A stretch of DNA of 43,272 nt, taken from the NCBI GenBank assembly GCA_938028705.1, contig CALIZI010000191.1, positions 1 to 43,272 of the forward strand, given 5' to 3'. Position 1 is the first letter of the stretch; each line of letters begins with the position of its first letter. The translations under genes and the position numbers were made by a program. Below, piece after piece: positions 9,304 through 16,520 of the stretch. Source of the DNA: an uncultured Saprospiraceae bacterium (GTDB lineage Bacteria > Bacteroidota > Bacteroidia > Chitinophagales > Saprospiraceae). The notes beneath the pieces were generated by a model that saw nothing but the letters and a program-made list of their open reading frames with translations, did no database searches and was not told the origin of the DNA.

Positions 9304-9320
9304 CAACTCGTGAATGTCAG
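9304..9320. repeat. IS terminal inverted repeat, right
   Basis: CAACTCGTGAATGTCAG is the complement, with one mismatch, of the left end at 7508-7524. The transposase start codon lies about 47 bases inside this end, so any promoter for it must sit in the intervening AT-rich DNA. Confidence 0.92.
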
Positions 9321-9326
9321 CTGGAT
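9321..9326. repeat. Target site duplication, right copy (CTGGAT)
   Basis: This is the second copy of the six bases found at 7502-7507, directly abutting the right inverted end. Confidence 0.88.
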
Positions 9327-10451
9327 GGTTTTGATTTAGCAAAAAATGCACAAGGTATCACCAAACAATCACAAAAAACAGAAATTTTATTTATCGAAAG
9401 GTGTATAGAGTTTTGTAAATCCAAAACAGGTAGAATTGCTATCGTACTACCCGCAGGCGTACTCACCAATACCTCATTACAACACATCAGAGATTACATC
9501 CTTACAAAATGCCAATTACTTGCCTGTTTTTCCCTGCCCGAAAGTGCTTTTAGTCACTTTGGTGCCGGTATCAAATCATCCGTATTGTATCTACGGAAGT
9601 ATGGAAAAAATGAACAGCCGATGAATGATTATCCGATATTTATGGCAATTGCCAAACATATCGGGATTGATGCAACGGGTAGAGAAGAAGAAAATGAATT
9701 GATGAATGGCAAGGAAAGTTCTGTTTTAAATCAATTCAAGATTTATGAAAAATCGCCTCAGACTTACAAAAGAACCTCCAATTGCTATCGTATTTTACTT
9801 TCCGATATCAAAAAAGAAGGACCTCTCAACGCAACGAGATATACTTGGAAACCGAAGTTCAAAAATCCGACGGATACCATAAAAAGCATAGCGGATATAA
9901 TTGATATAAAAGAAAAACCTTCAAGTTCGAAAAATGAATACGAGCATTACGCCCTTATCCGAATGGACGAACTCCCAAACAATCCTGTTACGATTGACAA
10001 TATAATTTATTGCATGGGAAATGAAATTGAGGGAAATCTGAAAATTGTAAAATCCGGAGATGTTATTTTGGCGCGGTTAGGACCCAGTATGATGAACAGG
10101 AAAATTGTTGTTGTTCCTAAAATGAATAGAAAAGTTAAACATATTTTGGCTTCCCCCGAATTTATTATCATCAGACCACATCACCCGGAAGACAGTTTTT
10201 ATATTGCGGGTATTTTGCGAACAGATTTAATGCTTCGATATATGTACTCCAAAACAAGAGGCGGCACCCCAAGCCGATACAGATTAAGCGAAGATGATTT
10301 TTCAACTTTAGGTTTCCCCATTGCAGATAAAAAAATAAGAGCGAAAAAGAGCAAAGAATTTGAAAAAGCATTGATAAAATATGACAGTGCTATAAAAAAG
10401 GCAGAGAAAGAACTTATTGAATCTCATAAAAATATACAAGACGATTTATAA
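9327..10451 (+). pseudogene. 3' part of interrupted RM enzyme: end of methylase and target-recognition domain
   Basis: Read in the phase set by the target duplication, the sequence is open from CTGGAT (9321) to the stop at 10449-10451. It begins LDGFDLAKNAQGITKQ, continues through CKSKTGRIAIVLPAGVLTN (end of the HsdM-like domain, usual after NPPF) and ESAFSHFGAGIKSSVLYL. It then becomes an HsdS-like target-recognition domain (about 9870-10340; HYALIRMDEL, SGDVILARLGPS, SPEFIIIRP, SKTRGGTPSRYRLS) and a C-terminal helix rich in Lys and Glu. Joined to 6155-7507 it gives about 825 codons with no other disruption. Only one recognition domain is seen, as expected for a single-chain enzyme. A shorter product could start inside (for example near 9585), but whether it is made is unknown. 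Confidence 0.83.
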
Positions 10452-10461
10452 AAAAATCCCC

Positions 10462-10660
10462 GGTAGTGCTACACATGTAATGCTGTAACCACGAAGGACA
10501 CAAAGAACACAGAGGTCGAATAAACGAAGTAAGAAAACTAAGATAGTGTAAGAAATTCATTATTAAACACTTAGAAATACTTTGTGAACTCTGCGTCTGT
10601 TCGACTTTCGTGTCCTTTGTGTACTTCGTGGTTCAATAGCATTACATCCACTACACTACC
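10462..10660. repeat. Intergenic repeat copy 2, AACCAC(T/G)AAG family, with extended arms
   Basis: The ends AACCACGAAGGACACAAAG (10487 onward) and CTTTGTGTACTTCGTGGTT (to 10633) are inverted repeats. The pairing extends outward through ATGTAATGCT and GGTAGTG to about 10462 and 10660. The core is the inverted counterpart of copy 1 (CGAAGTAAGAAAACTAAGAT, then AGTGTAAGAAATTCATTATT). It occupies the 273-base gap between the RM gene and the acyl-CoA dehydrogenase; both flanking genes end here, so it may also act as a terminator. Confidence 0.78.
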
Positions 10661-10724
10661 AAATCCCCGACAGTCCAAGCCATCGAGGATTTTGTATTTC
10701 GTTATTTCTGTTTATCGTCTGTCG

Positions 10725-12518
10725 TCAAAAAGGATAATCATTCGCTTCAATCACCTTATCTGCTACCGTGCGGCGTGCAGCCTTCACATTCACAGGCGTA
10801 TATTGTGCAAATTTTCGGATACCCTTCAACATCAACATCAGTTCATCACCTTCCGAGAATGAGCAAAGCGCATCCTTCGCAAATTTAGCGATGCGGTCTG
10901 TGGTATCAGTCATTACTACTTGCAGGACAGCTTCATCGGCGGTCACATCACGACCCATATCCTTGAGTTTTGATACACGCAACAAGGTTGACTCTGCCGT
11001 AAAAATATCAATCATCATATCGGCAATATTCATCATAATTTCCTGCTCGTGCTTGAGGTGGAGTTTGCCGTCCATTTGCGATTTTACGGCTGCGCCTACG
11101 ACCATCAAAAAGGTCTTTTTCAGACCTGCAAGTGCATGTTGCTCGTTGGCATAATTGCCTGTAAATGCCACACCGTTTGCGCCTGATACCAATTCCTTTT
11201 GTACTGCCAAAGCCGGATTCGTCAGGTCAAGGTGTCCTTTCATGGCACGTTTCATCAATTGATTGACGGAAAGCAAACGATTGATTTCATTCGTACCTTC
11301 ATAGATACGATTGATCCGCGAATCGCGGTATGCTCGTGCCGCACCAAGCTCTTCCGAAAAGCCCAAACCACCATGAATCTGTACCGTTTCGTCCACCGTA
11401 TAATCCAAGACTTCCGAGCCGAGTACCTTCAAAATAGCACATTCGATAGCGTACTCTTCGGCGGCTTCGAGTTTGGCTTTTTCGCGCTCCATGCCGTCGG
11501 CTACGAGGGCTTTGATTTTCGATTGAAGCATTTGCGAAGCGCGATATTGCGCCGATTCGAGTACGTAACTGCGAATGGTTTGTTCGGCAAGTTTATATTT
11601 TATCGCGCCAAAACTCGCAATCGCTGCGCCGAATTGTACACGCTCATTGGCATAAATTGCTGCCATTTTGAGGTTCTCTTTGGCTGCCCCAAGCGATAGT
11701 GCGCCCAATTTGAAACGCCCGACATTCAAGACATTAAAAGCAATTAAATGTCCTTTTCCTTTTTCGCCTAAAATATTTTCAGCGGGTACTTTGGCATTTT
11801 CAAAAAAGACCTGACGGGTGGACGAACCTTTTATACCCATCTTGTCTTCCTCGGCGCCAAGCGTCAATCCGTCAGTATTTCTATCCACGATAAATCCAGT
11901 AAAATGTTCGCCGTCTATTTTTGCAAAAACAATAAATACATCTGCAAAACCGGAATTGGTAATCCACATTTTCTGACCGTTCAAAATATAATGTTTGCCA
12001 TCTTCACTTAGTACCGCTGTTGTCTTAGCCGCAAGTGCATCCGACCCCGATCCGGGTTCTGTCAGGCAGTAACAAGCCTGCAATTCACCCGTACACAGGC
12101 GCGGCAGATATTGTTGCTTTTGCTCCTCCGTTCCAAAGTACAAAATCGGTAACATACCAATGCCTGTATGTGCTGCAAAGGACACTGAGAAAGAGCCCGT
12201 TCTGCCCACTTCTTCACATATCAATGTGTTGGTATTGGTCTCCAGATTCATACCGCCATATTCTTCCGGTATATGTGAGGAGAGCAAGCCCAATTCGCCG
12301 GCTTTTTGCAGCATATCAACAGCAATATCGTTCTCCTGCTTTTCGATTTTTGCTATATTTTTGTGAATGTCATTATACACAAAATCCTGACAGGTCTGAC
12401 GAATCATCTGCTGCTCCTCGTCCATTTCTTCGGGGATAAATATGCTGTCCGGGCGTGTTTCGCTGATAAGAAATTCGCCGCCTTTGAGGATTTTCTGTTG
12501 TTCTAATACTTCTGCCAT
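10725..12518 (-). CDS. Acyl-CoA dehydrogenase, long VLCAD-like form
   Basis: This encodes 597 residues. Acyl-CoA dehydrogenases introduce the alpha-beta double bond in fatty acyl-CoA during beta-oxidation, using FAD. The helical N-terminal domain (about 35-145) is followed by the family signature CYCLTEPGSGSD (149-160), the beta domain (to about 265), and the C-terminal helical domain with QIHGGLGFSEE (380-390) and RIYEGTNEI, where Glu407 is the expected catalytic base. About 170 extra C-terminal residues beyond the usual 380-420 resemble the extension of very-long-chain enzymes. No signal peptide or membrane helix is seen. The gene stands alone on the minus strand, so partner electron-transfer proteins must be encoded elsewhere. 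Chain-length preference cannot be read from sequence by eye. Confidence 0.95.
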   Translation of the reverse strand: MAEVLEQQKILKGGEFLISETRPDSIFIPEEMDEEQQMIRQTCQDFVYNDIHKNIAKIEKQENDIAVDMLQKAGELGLLSSHIPEEYGGMNLETNTNTLICEEVGRTGSFSVSFAAHTGIGMLPILYFGTEEQKQQYLPRLCTGELQACYCLTEPGSGSDALAAKTTAVLSEDGKHYILNGQKMWITNSGFADVFIVFAKIDGEHFTGFIVDRNTDGLTLGAEEDKMGIKGSSTRQVFFENAKVPAENILGEKGKGHLIAFNVLNVGRFKLGALSLGAAKENLKMAAIYANERVQFGAAIASFGAIKYKLAEQTIRSYVLESAQYRASQMLQSKIKALVADGMEREKAKLEAAEEYAIECAILKVLGSEVLDYTVDETVQIHGGLGFSEELGAARAYRDSRINRIYEGTNEINRLLSVNQLMKRAMKGHLDLTNPALAVQKELVSGANGVAFTGNYANEQHALAGLKKTFLMVVGAAVKSQMDGKLHLKHEQEIMMNIADMMIDIFTAESTLLRVSKLKDMGRDVTADEAVLQVVMTDTTDRIAKFAKDALCSFSEGDELMLMLKGIRKFAQYTPVNVKAARRTVADKVIEANDYPF

Positions 12519-12641
12519 TATATAGTAATTAGTGATTAGTTTTATATTAAAAAAAATATCTTGACAATATTAAATTAAAAATTTAATAATGTATTAATTT
12601 CTTAAAATCAGAAATCTATTTCCGATTTTTAGGTCAAATGG

Positions 12642-12936
12642 GGGCGCGATTCGTTTTTGTACCCATGCTCATTTTAATTTTTATTCAATAATGGACGGCA
12701 TTGGGCTTGAATTTGGGCTAAAACTCGTCTGACATTTTCAAAATCTACCGATGAGCTCATATTTTCCGACAACGTTTAAATGTCTGACGAGTTTTAGCCC
12801 AAATTCGGAAAAAATATTCCATCCTAAACACAAATACATTATTATTATTTTAAAATGTATTATTATTAGGTTAATTTAAAATTCGTAAAATATTGATAAT
12901 CAAGAATATTAGTGGGTGCAAAAACGAATCGTACCC
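12642..12936. repeat. Outer palindromic element in the 12519-13248 gap
   Basis: The left arm at 12642-12665 (GGGCGCGATTCGTTTTTG then TACCCA) pairs with the right arm at 12913-12936 (TGGGTGCAAAAACGAATCG then TACCC), 21 of 24 positions. The 295-base element contains a complete second palindromic element at 12709-12806. The rest of this 730-base gap is AT-rich: a 12-bp hairpin (AAAATCAGAAAT/ATTTCCGATTTT) at 12604-12629 and low-complexity ATTCATTC/CATTATC words at about 13068-13125. No gene was found in the gap. Confidence 0.72.
12709..12806. repeat. MITE-like element, copy A (TTTGGGCTAAAACTCGTC ends)
   Basis: This 98-base element has about 29-bp inverted ends, starting GAATTTGGGCTAAAACTCGT and differing at one position. 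A closely related copy in opposite orientation is at 34499-34597. Similarity covers the ends and also interior words (GAAAATATGA, TCATCGGT, ATTTTGAAAATGTCAGACGA read on the minus strand here). No reading frame is present. Length, inverted ends and dispersed copies fit a miniature inverted-repeat element, though target duplications were not resolved. Confidence 0.82.
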
Positions 12937-13192
12937 GGTCATATATCAAATTCAGAGTGAAGCATCTTTTATGTTAAACAAAAATTTAATATTGTAAATA
13001 TATTGTATAATTAAAAATAAATTATTAATAAATGTTTTTTATCATAAAAAATAAATAATGTCGATAATATTCATTCATTCACCATTTCAGCATTATCTCA
13101 TTTCAACATTATCGCATTCTAACATTAATTAGACGTGAAAATGTAAAAAAGCAATGCACGCATTGTATTTAAACGAAAAAAAAGTTAAAAGG

Positions 13193-13223
13193 TTTGTGGT
13201 AAGTAATATTGTTATGTATTTTG
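13193..13223 (+). promoter_or_regulatory. Candidate Bacteroidota promoter for the gene at 13249
   Basis: TTTG at 13193-13196 and TATTTTG at 13217-13223 are spaced 20 bases apart. This approximates the Bacteroidota -33 TTTG / -7 TAnnTTTG pattern, with a start site expected near 13229, about 20 bases before the ATG. The -7 word is one base short of consensus. Confidence 0.4.
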
Positions 13224-13248
13224 TTTTCGATTCATCAACAAATTCTAC

Positions 13249-14745
13249 ATGTCAACAAATCAAGATAAGCTTTTTGCATTGGTCAAATCACTCACCAAGG
13301 CGGAGAAGGCGCACTTCACGAAGTATGCCCGCCTGAGTGCCGTAAAGGAGAAACCGGATTATTTGAGGTTGTTTGATTTTTTGTATCGACAAGATACTTA
13401 TAATGAGGAAGCGGTAAAAAAGCACTTTAAAGGGGAGCGATTATTGGAGCATTTTTCGCGGAAGAAAAACCAATTGGTTAGCAAAATTATAGATAGTCTT
13501 GGCGTATTATACGAAGGGAAAACGGCAGAAACGGATTTGCGCCGTCAGATGAATCAATTGCCTGTACTGTACGAAAAAACTGTTCAGGAAAAATCATTAC
13601 TCAAAGAACTTGAAATCCGTGTAAGGGCAATGAAAAAACAGGCACAAAAAAATGAGTGCATCAATGTGTTGATTGAGCTATTTGATTGGGAAAAACTGGT
13701 CATTATCCGTCAGGATAAAAAAAGTAAAGAACGGGAAATTAAGGCGCTTATAGCGGAGCAGGAAACATTACAACATGCACTAAATCAAGAACTTAACCTT
13801 CGTAATATCTATTGGGAAGCCTTCCATATATTGACGAGGGATATAGAATTGGAAAGGGTAGAAAACAGAGCCAGATTCGGGCAACTTATGGAATTTCCGT
13901 TGAGTATTAAAAAAGTAGATACGCTGACTTCAAGGGCTAAAAAATATTATTATTTTCTGACGAGCAGTCATCATCGGATACATGGAGAAGCCGACATTGC
14001 CTATACTCATGCAAAGGAGTTGATAGATATATATGAGCGGGAAGAAAAAACGCAGGGCTACCTCAATACAGTGGATTATAGAAACCAGTTGTGTTATTAT
14101 ATGATAACGTGTAGTCGTGCCGGAAAATTTGAAGACTATCCAACAACTATTGCCAAATTACGTGCCTTGTATGACACAGCGGGAGGAGATAAAGTGTTAT
14201 TTAATGTGATGAGTTTTTTGGGACTGAAATATTACCTCAATACCTATCAGTTTGATGCTGCAGCCAACCTTTCAGACGATATTGACCGACATTGGGAAGG
14301 GCTGTTACCTGTGATTAAGAAGCGTCGCCAATTGGCATATTGTTATAATATGGCTGTGGCATATTGGCTGTCGGGCAAGCCCGAAAAAGCAGTCACATGG
14401 TTAAGTAAAATTCTTAATTTTGAAGGTGTAGAGGAAGGGCAGCGCATTATTCTTTTTGCGCGACTTATCCAACTGCCCATATATTACGATTTTAATGATG
14501 ATAATTTGGATAATCGTATCGAATCTACTCGTCGCGTACTCTCCAAGCATGACCGCCTGGGTGAATTTGAATCGCTCGTCATTCGATTTTTCAGAAAATT
14601 AATTCGCATCAGTTTTGATAAAGAACAAAGGCAGGAACATATCCAAGATTTTCACCAAAGCCTGATAGCGATTGAAAAAAATAATACGTCCACACCACAT
14701 GGACTGGAAGAACTGATAGTGTGGTGCGAAAGGAAACAGGCTTGA
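13249..14745 (+). CDS. Conserved hypothetical helical-repeat protein
   Basis: This encodes 498 residues with no signal peptide or membrane helix. It begins MSTNQDKLFALVKSLTKAEK followed by AHFTKYARL, an N-terminus I associate with uncharacterised Bacteroidota proteins. The whole chain appears alpha-helical: an N-terminal charged part (about 1-180, with coiled-coil-like REIKALIAEQETLQHALNQE) and a C-terminal part (about 230-450) with TPR-like spacing, such as RQLAYCYNMAVAYWLSGKPE. It is a likely protein-interaction scaffold in the cytoplasm, but no function can be assigned. It is preceded by a candidate promoter and followed by a palindromic element and an AAA ATPase gene; no operon partner is evident. 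Confidence 0.7.
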   Translation: MSTNQDKLFALVKSLTKAEKAHFTKYARLSAVKEKPDYLRLFDFLYRQDTYNEEAVKKHFKGERLLEHFSRKKNQLVSKIIDSLGVLYEGKTAETDLRRQMNQLPVLYEKTVQEKSLLKELEIRVRAMKKQAQKNECINVLIELFDWEKLVIIRQDKKSKEREIKALIAEQETLQHALNQELNLRNIYWEAFHILTRDIELERVENRARFGQLMEFPLSIKKVDTLTSRAKKYYYFLTSSHHRIHGEADIAYTHAKELIDIYEREEKTQGYLNTVDYRNQLCYYMITCSRAGKFEDYPTTIAKLRALYDTAGGDKVLFNVMSFLGLKYYLNTYQFDAAANLSDDIDRHWEGLLPVIKKRRQLAYCYNMAVAYWLSGKPEKAVTWLSKILNFEGVEEGQRIILFARLIQLPIYYDFNDDNLDNRIESTRRVLSKHDRLGEFESLVIRFFRKLIRISFDKEQRQEHIQDFHQSLIAIEKNNTSTPHGLEELIVWCERKQA

Positions 14746-14825
14746 AATATTTGCACAAGCCGTAACTTTCCGCTATTTTACAGACAAAATAATTTTGAAT
14801 GAATGCTGAATTTTGAATCATCCGA

Positions 14826-14885
14826 CCTGTACTGACGACTTCAGCCGTCAGGTGATTTTGAGACGGCTAAAGTCGTCTGTACAGG
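14826..14885. repeat. Palindromic element, GTACAG-GACGACTT family, copy 1
   Basis: Inverted arms of about 24 bp (CCTGTACTGACGACTTCAGC and GCTAAAGTCGTCTGTACAGG) surround AGGTGATTTTGA. It ends 18 bases before the ATPase start codon, so it may fold in the leader of that mRNA. A related pair of arms (GTACAGGCGATTTC, GACTAAAGTCGCCTGTAC) is at 35276-35388. Confidence 0.75.
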
Positions 14886-14902
14886 CTACAAATGTAAAAA
14901 AT

Positions 14903-16351
14903 ATGAAATTGACCCTCAAAGATTTTGGTCCGATTGATGAATTTACGCTGGATTTGTCCAAAGATATTCAATTTATCTATGGCGAAAATAGCGTGGGGAA
15001 ATCGTATGCGGTGTTTGTTTTGTATGCAGTTGCTAAGGCGTTTGAAAATCTTCGTGGAATAGATAAATTGGATTATCACGATATGAAAAAGGTGTCTATT
15101 GAAAGTAATATTCAAGATTATCAAATAGATATTCAAAAAGCTGCCAAAGAAGCTAAAGGGAAACGAGTTAAAATTAATAAGTACATTGTGAGTTCGTTGA
15201 AAAGTTTAACTGCTCAATCCACGAAATCACTTGAGAAAATACTACTCACGAAGTTTTCAGCTTTGTCTAAATTTTCAAATAAAAATACTGAAAATGATTT
15301 TTCTATAATATTAGATTTAAATGAACTCACTTTAATATTCAAACCATACCAATCAGAATATGTCAAAAATCGTTTAGAGTTGGATGTAGAACTTTCAGAA
15401 AGCTGGGAAGCATCATACGATAAAGAACAGAACGAGTTTGCTTATTATCGTGATGGGGAACGTGTTATGTTTGCATATCCAGAAAAACCAACACAAAACA
15501 TTGGTTGGAGGCTTGTTAGCTTAATTCGAGTTCTATTATTCTCAAAAATTAATCCGCATCTCCAAAAAACATATTTAATTCCTGCTCAAAGAACGGGAAC
15601 TTATTTGAGTACAAATTCTTTCGCACCTGTCATCGCTGAATTATCAGTTAATAGGGCATTTCTCGAACATAATAAATCTATTGAATTAGCTGCATTTTCA
15701 AAAGAAGTGGCAGACTACGTTATTCATTTATCATTAATGGATTCGAGCAATTCCGGTGAATTATTGATGCCATTTGTTAGAAAATTGGAAAAAGATATTT
15801 TAAAAGGAAAAATTGAATTTGATGACCAACGAAAAAGAATTACTTATCATCCTGATGGAACTGATTTAGCACTTGACCTCTTAGCTGCATCGTCAATGAT
15901 TGCAGAAATATCTATTATTACTGCTTTTTTCAAATACAACATTAAAGATAACGGACTTCAAAATAAAATTAATAAAACAGTCATCATAGAAGAACCCGAA
16001 TCCCACCTCCACCCCAAAACCCAAGTCGCCTTGATGGAACTCTTCGCCGACCTCCCCAAATACGGCATCAAACTCATCGTCACTTCGCACAGTGATTTTA
16101 TGATGGATAAATTGAGCAATATGATTTTGGAGGGAAAAGTAGATGCGGAAACGGTCGGTTCATATCGCATGGTCATGGGTGAAAAGGGCAGCTACGATGC
16201 AGGTGATATGAAAGCCTCGAAAGATGGTATTCCAGATAAAAATTTCGTAGAAATTTCCGAAAAACTCTATGAAGAACGAGTAGATATTTACAGCCAACTG
16301 AACGTAGAGGAAAAATATATTTCATCGACCCACGCAATCCCTCACCTATGA
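14903..16351 (+). CDS. Stand-alone AAA (ABC-type) ATPase
   Basis: This encodes 482 residues from the ATG at 14903. The frame is open upstream to 14813, but that part lies in a palindromic repeat, and the protein properly begins MKLTLKDFGPIDEFTLDL. Walker A is GENSVGKS (27-34). Near residue 360 comes a Walker B-like block, VIIEEPESHLHPKTQVAL, then LIVTSHSDFMMDKLSNMI with the switch His. This organisation is that of SMC/RecF/OLD-type ATPases with a middle coiled-coil or helical insert. No Toprim or HNH nuclease domain is visible, and the next gene is a tiny membrane protein, so a partner nuclease is not obvious. Such orphan ATPases are often linked to defence, but here the role is unknown. Confidence 0.8.
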   Translation: MKLTLKDFGPIDEFTLDLSKDIQFIYGENSVGKSYAVFVLYAVAKAFENLRGIDKLDYHDMKKVSIESNIQDYQIDIQKAAKEAKGKRVKINKYIVSSLKSLTAQSTKSLEKILLTKFSALSKFSNKNTENDFSIILDLNELTLIFKPYQSEYVKNRLELDVELSESWEASYDKEQNEFAYYRDGERVMFAYPEKPTQNIGWRLVSLIRVLLFSKINPHLQKTYLIPAQRTGTYLSTNSFAPVIAELSVNRAFLEHNKSIELAAFSKEVADYVIHLSLMDSSNSGELLMPFVRKLEKDILKGKIEFDDQRKRITYHPDGTDLALDLLAASSMIAEISIITAFFKYNIKDNGLQNKINKTVIIEEPESHLHPKTQVALMELFADLPKYGIKLIVTSHSDFMMDKLSNMILEGKVDAETVGSYRMVMGEKGSYDAGDMKASKDGIPDKNFVEISEKLYEERVDIYSQLNVEEKYISSTHAIPHL

Positions 16352-16379
16352 TTACCCCTTGCAATTAAAGCCATTCACT

Positions 16380-16499
16380 ATGCAAAACGAACAACCACCC
16401 CCCATCTTCCGTTCTTGGCGACAATTTTACGCCTTTGTACTCACCGTCCATGTTGTGGTGATTATTTTGTTTTATTGGTTTACGAAAATGTACGAATAA
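16380..16499 (+). CDS. 39-residue single-pass membrane peptide
   Basis: This short frame encodes 39 residues: a proline-containing polar start (MQNEQPPPIFRSWRQ) and one hydrophobic segment (FYAFVLTVHVVVIILFYWF), then TKMYE. It lies 28 bases after the ATPase stop and 21 bases before the symporter start on the same strand. Position and single membrane helix suggest a small companion subunit of the sodium:solute symporter, as seen for some transporter families. It may instead be merely cotranscribed. It is short enough to be missed by automatic gene calling. Confidence 0.62.
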   Translation: MQNEQPPPIFRSWRQFYAFVLTVHVVVIILFYWFTKMYE

Positions 16500-16520
16500 C
16501 CTCACGTAAAAAAAATCACT

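Larger units (their letters stand above)
7508..9320 (-). mobile_element. IS1634-like insertion sequence, 1813 bp, complete
   Basis: The element is bounded by 17-bp terminal inverted repeats with one mismatch and flanked by CTGGAT direct repeats. It carries one transposase gene on the minus strand (7548-9257) filling nearly all its length. Length, single long DDE transposase and short duplication agree with the IS1634/IS1549 group of the IS4 superfamily. All parts look intact, so it may be a recent arrival. It is the only copy in this window and it disrupts the restriction-modification gene. Confidence 0.9.

Noticed and set aside
14813-14902. Upstream in-frame extension of the AAA ATPase
   Set aside because: The extra 30 codons are translated from a palindromic repeat, and the family N-terminus begins at 14903.
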